Shown: positions 8,190 to 15,715 of the stretch, in pieces | How positions within the stretch are numbered: position 1 is the first letter of the stretch | How the letters are laid out: the number at the start of each line of letters is the position of its first letter | Assembly: GCA_937949535.1 (NCBI GenBank) | Contig: CALEDI010000176.1 | Coordinates: 1-32,920 of the forward strand | From: an uncultured Lewinella sp. | GTDB taxonomy: Bacteria; Bacteroidota; Bacteroidia; Chitinophagales; Saprospiraceae | DNA: 32,920 bases | Direction: 5' to 3' | Program-made: the position numbers and the translations under genes | Notes under the pieces: generated by a model | Database searches by the model: none | The model's input: the letters and a program-made list of their open reading frames with translations, nothing else | What the model was told of the DNA's origin: nothing

Positions 8190-8852
8190 CTACCTCGCTA
8201 TCCGAAACAATTCCAAATACTCTGGGTGTACGTAAGTAAAATTCCAGTCCATCCAACTCTGCACCAGCCTTGCTTTCACCGGATTCTCAAGAACATACCA
8301 CATCACCCGTGTGAACTTTCCTTGCCTCACGTCTCGGTCATAATATACTGATGCCCAAAAAGCCTGCCCAGTAGTGCCTAATACTTGGTTCGCCCGGTTG
8401 GCGGTAAAAGTCTTGAAGGAATTGATGATTGGCCCCAGCTCTACTTCTTCCTGGCCATCGGGTGCGCGGGCAACTAGGTGTAAATGATTCCCCATAATAC
8501 AAGCCGAGTAAAGAAACCAACGACCATTATCTGCTAACCATTTCAAGCTATCCATCACTATTTCTGCGATTTCAGGATTACTCATATGGTAAGGGCCGTT
8601 GGAAAGTTCGTGCAGGGCCGTATCAATGCCGAGGTGGTAAACCCCCTTGATGTGTTGTCGGCCAGCAAGCAACGCTTCTGGGATTGTCGCTTCGGGAGAA
8701 TTGTAGAGTTCGTTTAGCGCATCATCACGTTGCTGTTTGATGCGTTTGATCTCTACCTGAGGAATACTTCCTGCTAGGCGCATTATGATGTGAGTAGGGA
8801 TTTGCCTGAGCGTACGGTGAGGGATTTTAGCTCCGGGTTTGTGGAAGGGCAT
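8190..8852 (-). CDS. REP-associated tyrosine transposase (RAYT, Y1 HUH superfamily)
   Basis: 220 residues. The HUH metal motif is His123-Leu-His125 in MGNHLHLVARAP. The candidate nucleophile is Tyr170 or Tyr171 in FWASVYYDRDVR. The following WYVLENPVKARLV matches the helix typical of RAYT/IS200-like Y1 transposases. Family members nick single-stranded DNA at REP hairpins through a 5'-phosphotyrosine. ATG at 8852 (MPFHKPG) gives an N-terminal extension; ATG at 8784 (MRLAGS) is an alternative start. The gene appears intact with no frameshift. REP arrays on both sides identify its probable substrate. It separates the TonB receptor and bamA, which converge on it. IS200 proper is less likely, since a single intact gene sits inside REP hairpins. 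Confidence 0.9.
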   Translation of the reverse strand: MPFHKPGAKIPHRTLRQIPTHIIMRLAGSIPQVEIKRIKQQRDDALNELYNSPEATIPEALLAGRQHIKGVYHLGIDTALHELSNGPYHMSNPEIAEIVMDSLKWLADNGRWFLYSACIMGNHLHLVARAPDGQEEVELGPIINSFKTFTANRANQVLGTTGQAFWASVYYDRDVRQGKFTRVMWYVLENPVKARLVQSWMDWNFTYVHPEYLELFRIAR

Positions 8853-8914
8853 TTTTCAGGTAAGATATGGATTTTTGAACACCCTCTGCGCTGGTCTAGA
8901 CATACTCCTATCCC

Positions 8915-8937
8915 GGTCGAGGCCTTCAAGGCCGAGT
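8915..8937 (+). repeat. Variant REP hairpin with compensatory stem changes
   Basis: GGTCGAG-GCCTTCAAGGC-CGAGT has the same 23-bp length and ends as the array copies. Its stem GGCCTT/AAGGCC differs at paired positions, so pairing is kept. It lies just upstream of the RAYT gene, at the start of the right array. Confidence 0.8.
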
Positions 8938-9318
8938 AAATGCGTTACGAAGCAACAAACACTGCTAACACTCGCCTTGGAAAGGCTCGACCAGAGAGAA
9001 AGGCTATCCTCAAGAAGCAACAATTAAAACCGGCCGAGTAAATGCGTTGCGAAGTAACAAACACTGCTAACACTCGCCTTGGAAAGGCTCGACCAGAGAG
9101 AAAGGCTATCCTCAAGAAGCAACACTTAAAACCGGCCGAGTAGTACCGTCGCGAAGCAACAACCCAAAGCAAACACTCGCCCTGGAAAGGCTCGACCGGA
9201 GAGAAAGGCTATCCTCAAGAAGCAACAATTAAAACCGGCCGAGTAGTACCGTTGCGAAGCAACAAACACTGCTAACACTCGCCCTGGAAGGGCTCGACCG
9301 GGAGCTAAAGGCTCGACC
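8931..9318 (-). repeat. Right REP array, four inverted hairpins in 102-103-bp units
   Basis: The reverse complement of the REP word (ACTCGCC..GG..GGCTCGACC) occurs at 8970, 9072, 9175 and 9277, with a fragment at 9310-9318. Each sits in a longer unit carrying GGCCGAGTA, GCGAAGCAAC, and GAGAGAAAGGCTATCCTCAA. Copy 3 gives a G-T pair and copy 4 a C-G pair at one stem position that is T-A elsewhere. ORFs called here (8945..9172, 9126..9341) are repeat artefacts. Confidence 0.88.
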
Positions 9319-9356
9319 AAAGCCAAAACCTCACCCTGCACCCGCGCCCGCGCCCA
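9312..9356 (-). repeat. Right terminal inverted repeat of the RAYT unit
   Basis: Reverse complement of 7919-7963 with four mismatches. Positions 9338-9355 are copy i of the dispersed 18-bp word. Its outer end overlaps the bamA terminator T-tract. Confidence 0.8.
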
Positions 9357-9396
9357 AAAAACAACGGCCCCATTCGCAAAAGCGCGAATGGGGCCG
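9355..9396 (-). terminator. Rho-independent terminator of bamA
   Basis: CGGCCCCATTCGC (9365-9377) pairs perfectly with 9384-9396. On the minus strand the stem is followed by TTGTTTTTT. It lies 24 bases past the bamA stop. Confidence 0.9.
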
Positions 9397-9420
9397 AAGC
9401 GCCTGAATTAACAGTAGAGT

Positions 9421-11955
9421 TTACTCCGGCTCGAAGCCAAGAATAATGTTGAACGTACTCCTGTTGCCGTTCTCTGACGTCTCTATGTCTTTGTCGAAAC
9501 CTAAGCCCCAATCGAAGCCAAGGGTACCAAACATCGGGAGGAAAACGCGGGCACCGAAACCGGCAGAGCGCTTGAGGTCAAATGGGTTGAAGTCTCGGCC
9601 CATCCGCCAAGCATTACCCGCCTGAGCGAAAGCCAATACGAAGATCGTACTAGATGGGTTGAGGCTGAGTGGGTAACGCAGTTCCATGGTATACTTACTG
9701 AAGATCGGCGTAGCACCTTGGCGGCCAGTAACTGGGTTGATGTTAGACTCTATCTCGCTAATTTCATACCCACGCATAGAAATAATGTCTACGCCAGCGA
9801 ACTGGAATTGTTGGTTATTAATCCCGTCGCCACCCAACTGGAAGCGTTCGAAGGGCGATACCCCCGTTACGTTATCATAAGAACCGAGGAAACCGATTTT
9901 AGCCTGTGTTTTGAGGACGAACTTACCCACCAACGGCGTGTACCAGTCGGCATTCAAACGCCATTTGTGGTACTCTAGGTAGCGGAAGCGTTCTTCTACG
10001 TCGGCGAGGTCTTCGGGGTCGCTACTGCGTAAGCCAAGGGCGCGGTAAGGCGGCGTGATCTGGGCCGTGAGTTCGATGTTGGAGCCTTGCTTAGGGAAGA
10101 TAGGGTCCGTAGCGGTAGAGCGCGCCAGCGTAAACTGGAAGCTGAAGTTGTTGTAATTGCCCGTCCGTACGCTTTCGCCTTTATCGGTTACGAAGAGTTC
10201 CGTCCAGTTGTCGAGGCCGAGGGTCTGGAGGTTGATACCTGCGCGGAATACGAAGTTGTCGTCTGGCCAGCGTAAGCGAGTACCGAAGCTTACGGCTGCT
10301 TGCTGGATGATGAGCTTACGCGGAATAGCTTCGCTACCTAGGTTGTACTTATTGTAGAAACCCGAAACAGTAAGGGAAGTAGGGCGCTTACCGCCAAGCC
10401 AAGGCTCGGTAAGGCTAGCGTTGTAGCTCTGGAAGAACTGCCCGTTGGTTTGTGCCCGGAGGCTGAGGCGTTGGCCGTCGCCTTGCGGCAGCGGGTGCCA
10501 AGCTTCTTTGTTGAAGAGGTTGCGCAACGAGAAGTTGTTGAAGGTTACGCCCAGCGTACCGATTACGCCTCGGAGACCACCCCAACCCGCACTGAGTTCG
10601 AGCTGGTCGGAAGGTTTCTCTTCTACGGTATAGATGATGTCTACCGTTCCTCGGTCGGGGTTTACCGGCGTGTCAATACCGAGGGTTTCTTGGTTGAAGT
10701 AGCCCAAACCGATGATCTGCCGCTGAGAGCGGATAATATCGGAGCGGGAGAACTTCTGCCCAGGGCGGGTAAATACTTCCCGGCGCACTACGTGCTCGTG
10801 GGTACGGTCGTTGCCGTTGATGACCACCTTGTCGATCGTCGCTTGCGGCCCTTCAAAGATGCGCATCTCTAAGTCGATGGAGTCGCCTTCGATGGCGACC
10901 TCAATGGGGTCTACGCTAAAGAAGAGGTAGCCGTTGTCCATGTAGAGGGAAGACACATCGGCATTGTCTTGGCTGAAAGAGAGGCGACTTTGCAGTTCTT
11001 CTTCGTTGAAGACGTCTCCTTTGTCGATGCCGAGTACTTGGCTGAGGGTTTCTTCGTCGTAGATAGAGTTGCCCTTCCAAGCGATGTTTCGGTAGTAGTA
11101 TTGGTTGCCTTCGTTTACGCTGATATCGATCACCATTCTGCCGTCTTCGTTGCGGTAAATGCTGTCGCCCAAGATGCGCGCATCGCGGTAGCCGAGGGTG
11201 TTGTAGTAAGCAATGACGGCTTCTTTATCGTCTTCGTATAGTTCCGGGCGGAATTTGGAGCTTTTCAGGAGTCGGCCTTTCTGGCTGGTCTCGTCCATCT
11301 GCTTACGGAGTTTCTTTTGCTTTACGGCCGTTGCGCCTATGAAGTTGATTTCATCAATCTTCACCCGATCTTTGCGGTCTACCTCAAATACAAGGCGGAC
11401 GGAGTTGGCCCGCGAGGTATCCATAATTTCTTCCACCTTCACGGTAGCATCTAGGAAGCCCTTTTCTACGAAGTATTCCCGCACGCCTTCGGCGGCGTTC
11501 ACCTTCGCATCTTCCGTAACGATGCCTCCCCGGACGATGTAACCGTTGACGACCTCGTTCAGGTCTTCGTGCTTGCCCTGCTTCACGCCTCGGTAGCTGT
11601 GGCGGAGGAAGCGCGGCCGCTCCTCTACGCGCAAGCGCAAGAAGATCACGTCTCCGATCACTTTTTCCTGCTCGATGGCAACATCGGTGAAGAGGCGAAG
11701 CCGCCAGAGGTTCTTGATGGCGCGGGGAATATCTGGCCCCGGAATACGGATTTTATCGCCAACGCTCAGCCCGGTAACACCAATGATGGCGTTCTGCTCG
11801 GCGAAGAAGGCGCCTTCAACAGAAATTGCACCAATTTCATACTCCTGCGGGCTGGAGTAATCGTAGACCGGCAGGTTCAGGGTATCCGTCTGTGCAGTCG
11901 CCGCAGCAACCGTAAAAAGACAGAGTAGGAAGGATATGTAAACGCTTAGTTTCAT
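9421..11955 (-). CDS. bamA: BamA, outer-membrane protein assembly factor
   Basis: BamA is the central barrel of the BAM complex, folding beta-barrel proteins into the outer membrane. ATG at 11955 (MKLSVYISFLLCLFTVAAATAQ) gives a clear signal peptide and 844 residues; the 40 extra residues in the ORF track are not signal-like and are discarded. POTRA repeats begin around residue 30 (YEIGAISVEGAFF) and continue to about 450 (e.g. DKVVINGNDRTHEHVVRREV). The 16-strand Omp85 barrel follows (LELSAGWGGLRGVIG onward), with the lid-loop region and a final strand FNIILGFEPE. uppS lies 91 bp upstream on the same strand, an order common in Bacteroidota. The skp/ompH genes that often follow bamA are absent; a terminator and the RAYT unit lie there instead. 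Confidence 0.95.
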   Translation of the reverse strand: MKLSVYISFLLCLFTVAAATAQTDTLNLPVYDYSSPQEYEIGAISVEGAFFAEQNAIIGVTGLSVGDKIRIPGPDIPRAIKNLWRLRLFTDVAIEQEKVIGDVIFLRLRVEERPRFLRHSYRGVKQGKHEDLNEVVNGYIVRGGIVTEDAKVNAAEGVREYFVEKGFLDATVKVEEIMDTSRANSVRLVFEVDRKDRVKIDEINFIGATAVKQKKLRKQMDETSQKGRLLKSSKFRPELYEDDKEAVIAYYNTLGYRDARILGDSIYRNEDGRMVIDISVNEGNQYYYRNIAWKGNSIYDEETLSQVLGIDKGDVFNEEELQSRLSFSQDNADVSSLYMDNGYLFFSVDPIEVAIEGDSIDLEMRIFEGPQATIDKVVINGNDRTHEHVVRREVFTRPGQKFSRSDIIRSQRQIIGLGYFNQETLGIDTPVNPDRGTVDIIYTVEEKPSDQLELSAGWGGLRGVIGTLGVTFNNFSLRNLFNKEAWHPLPQGDGQRLSLRAQTNGQFFQSYNASLTEPWLGGKRPTSLTVSGFYNKYNLGSEAIPRKLIIQQAAVSFGTRLRWPDDNFVFRAGINLQTLGLDNWTELFVTDKGESVRTGNYNNFSFQFTLARSTATDPIFPKQGSNIELTAQITPPYRALGLRSSDPEDLADVEERFRYLEYHKWRLNADWYTPLVGKFVLKTQAKIGFLGSYDNVTGVSPFERFQLGGDGINNQQFQFAGVDIISMRGYEISEIESNINPVTGRQGATPIFSKYTMELRYPLSLNPSSTIFVLAFAQAGNAWRMGRDFNPFDLKRSAGFGARVFLPMFGTLGFDWGLGFDKDIETSENGNRSTFNIILGFEPE

Positions 11956-12046
11956 TCTAATAGAAGGTTTGGAGCCTATAGTAAAATCAGGGGGGGAAGG
12001 CTCCCGGGGTAAAAGACAAGGTTCAGAGCAAGGAGGTTGGTCTGGT

Positions 12047-12787
12047 TCAAGATAGTTGCTCACTTGTTTTGCCAAACCGCCGTTCCCGTTGCTGGAAATC
12101 GAGGATAGCGGCGTGTAAGTCTGGCTTACGAAACTCTGGCCAGAATACAGGGCTGAAGTAAAACTCAGCGTAGGCGGCTTGCCAGAGGAAGAAGTTGCTT
12201 AGGCGGTGTTCTCCGCTGGTTCGGATGATGAGTTCTGTGTCGGGAAACTCACGGGTAGAAAGTTGCTGATCGATCAGGGATTCATCAATTTTGGCAGGGT
12301 CCATCCGGCCAGCGGCTACTTCGCCTGCGATGCGGCGCATCGCGTTGGTGATGTCCCATTTCCCGCTGTAGTTGAGGGCAAGGATCAGTTCCATACCTTC
12401 GTTTTGGGCGGTGTTGGCGATGCCGAACTTGAGGGCGTCGCGGGTGGCTTCCGGCAAACCGGAGATGTCTCCCACCGCCCGCAAACGGATGTTGTTTTTG
12501 AGTAAGGTCTCCATTTCGGAGCCGATTGTATCCACGAGTAGCTGCATCAGCGCACCTACTTCCATCTCCGGCCGGCTCCAGTTTTCGGTACTGAAGGCGT
12601 AGAGCGACAGGCACTCAACGCCAAGCTCCGCGCAACCTTCTACGGTTGCCCGAACGGCCTCTACGGCCGAATGGTGACCGAAGACGCGCGGTTTGCCTTG
12701 CTCGGTGGCCCAACGGCCGTTGCCGTCCATAATCACGCCAATGTGGCGCGGAAGACGGGATTTATCGATTTGGTTTTTTGGTTCCAT
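12047..12787 (-). CDS. uppS: Isoprenyl transferase (undecaprenyl diphosphate synthase)
   Basis: This cytoplasmic cis-prenyltransferase builds undecaprenyl diphosphate, the lipid carrier for peptidoglycan and surface polysaccharide. All 246 residues are present, the normal length. The signature HIGVIMDGNGRWA holds catalytic Asp21. SLYAFSTENWSRP and the C-terminal block LIIRTSGEHRLSNFFLWQ with YAEFYFSPVFWPEF are canonical. The ORF overlaps the over-extended bamA ORF only; the real gap to bamA is 91 bp. A -7 box TACCTTTG lies 17 bp upstream of its start. Beyond that is a 75-bp palindrome separating it from the thiamine receptor gene, so uppS-bamA probably form their own transcription unit. Confidence 0.97.
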   Translation of the reverse strand: MEPKNQIDKSRLPRHIGVIMDGNGRWATEQGKPRVFGHHSAVEAVRATVEGCAELGVECLSLYAFSTENWSRPEMEVGALMQLLVDTIGSEMETLLKNNIRLRAVGDISGLPEATRDALKFGIANTAQNEGMELILALNYSGKWDITNAMRRIAGEVAAGRMDPAKIDESLIDQQLSTREFPDTELIIRTSGEHRLSNFFLWQAAYAEFYFSPVFWPEFRKPDLHAAILDFQQRERRFGKTSEQLS

Positions 12788-12803
12788 ACCTATTTAAGAG
12801 GCG

Positions 12804-12811
12804 CAAAGGTA
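12804..12811 (-). promoter_or_regulatory. -7 box of the uppS promoter
   Basis: Minus-strand TACCTTTG matches TAnnTTTG. No convincing -33 TTG is found at 19-21 bp, so support is partial. The predicted leader is about 10 bases. Confidence 0.4.
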
Positions 12812-12817
12812 AGGGTT

Positions 12818-12892
12818 CCATCGGGATTCTTGTTTGGGCCAGACGCAATTCGCTTCGCTCATTGCGTCCGGCCCAAACAAGAATCCCGATGG
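12818..12892. repeat. 75-bp near-perfect palindrome
   Basis: 12818-12849 and 12861-12892 are 32-bp inverted arms matching at 31 positions, around an 11-base loop (TCGCTTCGCTC). The arms begin CCATCGGGATTCTTGTTTGG. There is no T-tract on either side. It fills most of the gap between the receptor stop and uppS, and may terminate or stabilise the receptor mRNA, or be a mobile palindrome. Confidence 0.85.
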
Positions 12893-12910
12893 GCGTAAGC
12901 ACAGCGTCCC

Positions 12911-15121
12911 TTAAAAATCCAGCCCGAGCCCAAGCAGAACGTTGCGCCCTGCCTGCGGATACATGCCTTTCAGGAGCGTCTCTTCGCCCACGAAGTTGTA
13001 GCGGTAGCCCCAGCCGTTGGTGACGTAGAGGTTGTCGGCAACGTTGCGAACGAGCAAGGTGAAACGCAGCGCGCCGAGACGGGATTCGCCCTGCGGGCGC
13101 AGGGTGTAGGCGAGGCGAAAGTCGGTATAGTCGTAGGCTTCTAGGGCGGCGGCTTCGGTTCCGGAGTTGTCTACGTAGCGCTCGCCGACGAACTTAGATT
13201 GTAGGCCAGCTTCTAGCAGATGCGGGCCGGCGTTGACGAATTTGTAGTTGAGGCCGAGGGTACCGACGAAACCGGGGCTGAAGGCCAGCGGCGTGTCTTC
13301 GCGCTCCACCTCGTCTTGGCCGAGCCAACCAAAGTTTTCGTCGTAGCTGTCAATAAATTCGGTGTAGGCCCGTATGCGGTTGCGGCTCAGGGCAAGGTTA
13401 CCGCCGATGTCCATCCGGTCGGTAATTTGGTAGCCGCCCTGCAGCTCTAGGCCGAGGCGGTAAGAGTTAGGCACGTTGGCGCGCAGCAGCTCGCCTACGT
13501 CGTTGAGTTCGCCGGTTACTACGAGTTGGTCGCGGTAATCCATGTGGTAGAGGTTCGCGCCGTAGTTGAAGTTGCGGCCTTGACGACGAATACCGATTTC
13601 TGTGTTCAACAATTTTTCGGCCCGGGGGCGGGTGCTGAGTGGGTTTTCGGTGTAGTCGTTGCGGTTAGGCTCTCGTTGTGCAACGCCAAAGCTTGCGTAG
13701 ACCTGCCCGCCGGAGGGGAGCTCGTACAGCAAGCCAGCTTTGGGGTTGAAGAAAGTGTGCGTCGCGGTCTCGTCGATGCGGCTGAGGTCGTTGGCGAAGC
13801 CAAGGAACTCGTAGCTCACGTGGCGAACCTGGAGATCGAGGTAGGCGGAGAAGCGGTCTGAGACGGCGTAGTTGGAGCGGAGGTAGTTGGAGACGTCGCG
13901 CTTGGTGCCGTCGTTGTCGTAGTAACGGTCGCGGATTTCGGAATCGCCGGCGTTTCTGGCCCAGATGACTTCGCCGTAGTGGCCGCCGAGGTATTCGTTG
14001 ATAGAGCCGCCAAAGGTCAGGTCAAACTTGCTGTTGGCGAGATAGCGGAGGCTATAGACGGTTCCGTAGAAGTGGTTATCGAGCCAGCGGCGGCGGATGA
14101 GGTCTAGCCCCTCAGCCCCCAAGGGGGGAGCAGAGATACCGTAGTCTTCGGGGTCTTCATCAGCTTTGTACTGCTCGAAGTAGCCGAGGCCACGGGTGTA
14201 GTGGCCGCTGATGCCGAGTTTCCACTTGCCACCAAATTCGTTGTTGTAGTGGAGTTGGAAGTGATTTTGGCGGTAGTTGTCTACTTCGTTGTCGTAGGGT
14301 TCGCCTTCTTTTTCGGTGCCGACGGAGTTGTAGGTGCGGCCGAACTCATCTATTTCGTCTTGGGTGACGCCGTTCCAGGATTGGTACGTCACTTCGTTTC
14401 CACCGAATGCATTAAACCGCCACACTGCACCTGCGTCCGCGCCCACATACGTGATGCCTGCGTAGTAACCTTCGAGGTCTGCCGTAGCGCGGTCCACGTA
14501 GCCATCGGAATGGGTTTTGCTGTAGCGCGCATCGACTTTCAGGCCGTTGTCCATCAATCCGGAGGTATAGTTCACGGAGCCGCGCTGTGTTCCGAAGCTT
14601 CCCAAGCCACCGTCGATGCTGAGCTTGGGTTCTTCGCTGATTTGGTTGGTATTGAAGTCGATGGTAGCCCCGAAGGCGCCCGCGCCGTTCGTGCTCGTGC
14701 CTACCCCGCGCTGGATCTGGATGTTGTCGGCCGAGCTGGAGAAATCGGGTAAGTTGACCCAAAAAACGCCTTGGCTCTCGGAGTCGTTGTAAGGTATGCC
14801 GTTGATGGTCACGTTGGTCCGCGTTGGGTCGGAGCCGCGAATCCAGATGCCGGTGTAGCCCGTTCCCGTGCCCGCATCGGAGCTGACCACGACGGAGGGC
14901 GTCCACTTTAGGAGGTAGGGCGCGTCTTGGCCGAGGTTGCGGGCCTGGATTTCTTCGCGAGAGACCTCCACGTAGGTGACGGGAGTGGAAGATTGGGCGC
15001 GGGTAGCCGTGACGGTGACGTCCGCATCAATGGTACTCAAAACTAAAGTGTCTTGGTTTTGCGCGTTTACCGATACGAGTGTAGTGAGCGCCAGTATGGC
15101 GCAGAGTAAAAATCGCTTCAT
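12911..15121 (-). CDS. TonB-dependent receptor under TPP riboswitch, probable thiamine uptake (Omr1-type)
   Basis: 736 residues. Signal peptide MKRFLLCAILALTTLVSVNAQ; a TonB-box-like stretch with VTVTATRAQ; plug at about 40-160 including IWIRGSDPTRTNVTINGIPY and a QIQRGVGTSTNGAGAFGATI core; then a 22-strand barrel ending in LGLGLDF. There is no carboxypeptidase-like front domain. A TPP riboswitch ends about 15 bases before the ATG, so the receptor most likely imports thiamine or a related vitamer; this type was earlier predicted in Bacteroidota as Omr1. No pnuT or thiamine kinase gene is adjacent. Two repeats are in frame in it: the 18-bp word (about residues 226-232, GADAGA) and a C/G-rich palindrome (about 331-336, APPLG). 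Confidence 0.9.
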   Translation of the reverse strand: MKRFLLCAILALTTLVSVNAQNQDTLVLSTIDADVTVTATRAQSSTPVTYVEVSREEIQARNLGQDAPYLLKWTPSVVVSSDAGTGTGYTGIWIRGSDPTRTNVTINGIPYNDSESQGVFWVNLPDFSSSADNIQIQRGVGTSTNGAGAFGATIDFNTNQISEEPKLSIDGGLGSFGTQRGSVNYTSGLMDNGLKVDARYSKTHSDGYVDRATADLEGYYAGITYVGADAGAVWRFNAFGGNEVTYQSWNGVTQDEIDEFGRTYNSVGTEKEGEPYDNEVDNYRQNHFQLHYNNEFGGKWKLGISGHYTRGLGYFEQYKADEDPEDYGISAPPLGAEGLDLIRRRWLDNHFYGTVYSLRYLANSKFDLTFGGSINEYLGGHYGEVIWARNAGDSEIRDRYYDNDGTKRDVSNYLRSNYAVSDRFSAYLDLQVRHVSYEFLGFANDLSRIDETATHTFFNPKAGLLYELPSGGQVYASFGVAQREPNRNDYTENPLSTRPRAEKLLNTEIGIRRQGRNFNYGANLYHMDYRDQLVVTGELNDVGELLRANVPNSYRLGLELQGGYQITDRMDIGGNLALSRNRIRAYTEFIDSYDENFGWLGQDEVEREDTPLAFSPGFVGTLGLNYKFVNAGPHLLEAGLQSKFVGERYVDNSGTEAAALEAYDYTDFRLAYTLRPQGESRLGALRFTLLVRNVADNLYVTNGWGYRYNFVGEETLLKGMYPQAGRNVLLGLGLDF
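14116..14128. repeat. C/G palindrome inside the receptor gene
   Basis: CCCCCAAGGGGGG within AGCCCCCAAGGGGGGAGC is read as Ala-Pro-Pro-Leu-Gly in a barrel loop. Its composition differs from the surrounding coding DNA. Confidence 0.45.
14427..14444 (-). repeat. Dispersed 18-bp GC-rich repeat, copy c
   Basis: Minus-strand GGGCGCGGACGCAGGTGC, in frame in the receptor barrel, encoding Gly-Ala-Asp-Ala-Gly-Ala. Confidence 0.75.
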
Positions 15122-15135
15122 TGCGAGAATAATTT

Positions 15136-15220
15136 TTCCCTTCCCGGCATTACCCGGGCAGGTTCCTGATTAAATAAACCAAGGGTTTGATCTCAGCCGA
15201 CGAAAAGCGCCAGCACCCCT
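15136..15220 (-). ncRNA. TPP riboswitch (THI element)
   Basis: The minus-strand RNA carries the conserved blocks in order: GGGGTGC, GGCTGAGAT, ACCC, GGAACCTG, and CCGGGTAATGCCGGGAAGGGA. These are the diagnostic parts of the thiamine pyrophosphate aptamer. No terminator lies between it and the receptor ATG 15 bases on, so control is probably at translation start. An upstream CCCC (15227-15230) could pair with the aptamer GGGG as a competing stem. Confidence 0.93.
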
Positions 15221-15230
15221 TTATCGGGGG

Positions 15231-15238
15231 CAAAGGTA
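15231..15238 (-). promoter_or_regulatory. -7 box upstream of the TPP riboswitch
   Basis: Minus-strand TACCTTTG matches the Bacteroidota -7 box. Transcription would begin at about 15224, immediately before the aptamer. No clear -33 element. Confidence 0.5.
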
Positions 15239-15715
15239 CGGTAAGGGGAGGTATTTAGGTTGCAGGGTGCTTCGTTTGTGCCACCAACTCGCCAGTCGAA
15301 TCCTTTTTTGTCGCTGCTTTGAAGGAAGAATTTGGTTATTACAACCAGTACTTGTCTCTTGATAGGACAGACGTTAATTCTACAACAAAAAAGTTCGCCT
15401 GTCGAGTTTGGAGAAGTTCATCAAACATCCTTATCCCCCTACCTCGGATGCATCTTTTGGTAGCGAAACGGAGGCGTTAGCCGGAGTGTCGTTTCCAAAA
15501 AATCCTCGGAGGTGTGGCCCTACGGTGAAGCAATCAGCATTAAGCGATCAAGTGGCCGAAGACAACAGCGGCAATCTGAACCCTGAATGCTAACCGCTGA
15601 ACTCTACAACTTGTCATCCCTCACCAAAACGCCCTATCTTCGCGCCCCGCAAACCTAATTCGCCCCCACCACGTTACCCCACCAGCCAACGCTCACTTCA
15701 TTCTGGCCCCTAAGT
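15239..15715. other. Intergenic region between divergent units
   Basis: No supported gene. It holds an imperfect palindrome at 15532-15600 (AATCAGCATT ... CCTGAATGCTAACCGCTGA) related to those at 4500 and 19273. A possible mlaE-side promoter has TTG at 15611 and TATCTTCG at 15635, 21 bp apart. The 61-codon ORF at 15408 overlaps the palindrome and looks spurious. Confidence 0.5.

Larger units (their letters stand above)
7919..9356. mobile_element. RAYT/REP unit (REPtron-like) with 45-bp terminal inverted repeats
   Basis: The unit contains a REP-associated Y1 transposase gene, four direct REP hairpins on its left, one variant and four inverted REP hairpins on its right. 7919-7963 and 9312-9356 are inverted repeats matching at 41 of 45 positions by hand alignment. 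Each outer end carries the GGGCGCGG... word also found dispersed through the window. The unit lies between two convergent genes, and each end abuts the T-tract of a terminator. RAYTs are usually domesticated single-copy genes that move REP hairpins; this architecture fits that family, while the outer inverted repeats are unusual. Confidence 0.75.

Noticed and set aside
7878-8351. Three overlapping plus-strand ORFs (7878, 7897, 7916) with repetitive peptides
   Set aside because: They arise from the 55-bp REP array, whose period is not a multiple of three so each frame repeats the same peptides; they also run antisense into the RAYT gene.
8931-9318. Possible CRISPR array
   Set aside because: The units repeat over almost their whole length, with no unique spacers of constant size, and no cas genes are present.
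8945-9341. Minus-strand ORFs with repeated FLRIAFLSGRAFP peptides
   Set aside because: Products of the 102-103-bp REP units; no start context or family resemblance.
11956-12075. 40-residue N-terminal extension of bamA overlapping uppS
   Set aside because: The signal peptide begins at the internal Met (MKLSVYISF); the extension is Pro-rich and not secretory.
14412-14906. 164-codon minus-strand ORF inside the thiamine receptor
   Set aside because: Frame-shifted shadow with Arg/His-rich composition.
15408-15593. 61-codon ORF in the gap before the mlaE-type gene
   Set aside because: Overlaps an intergenic palindrome and shows no coding features.
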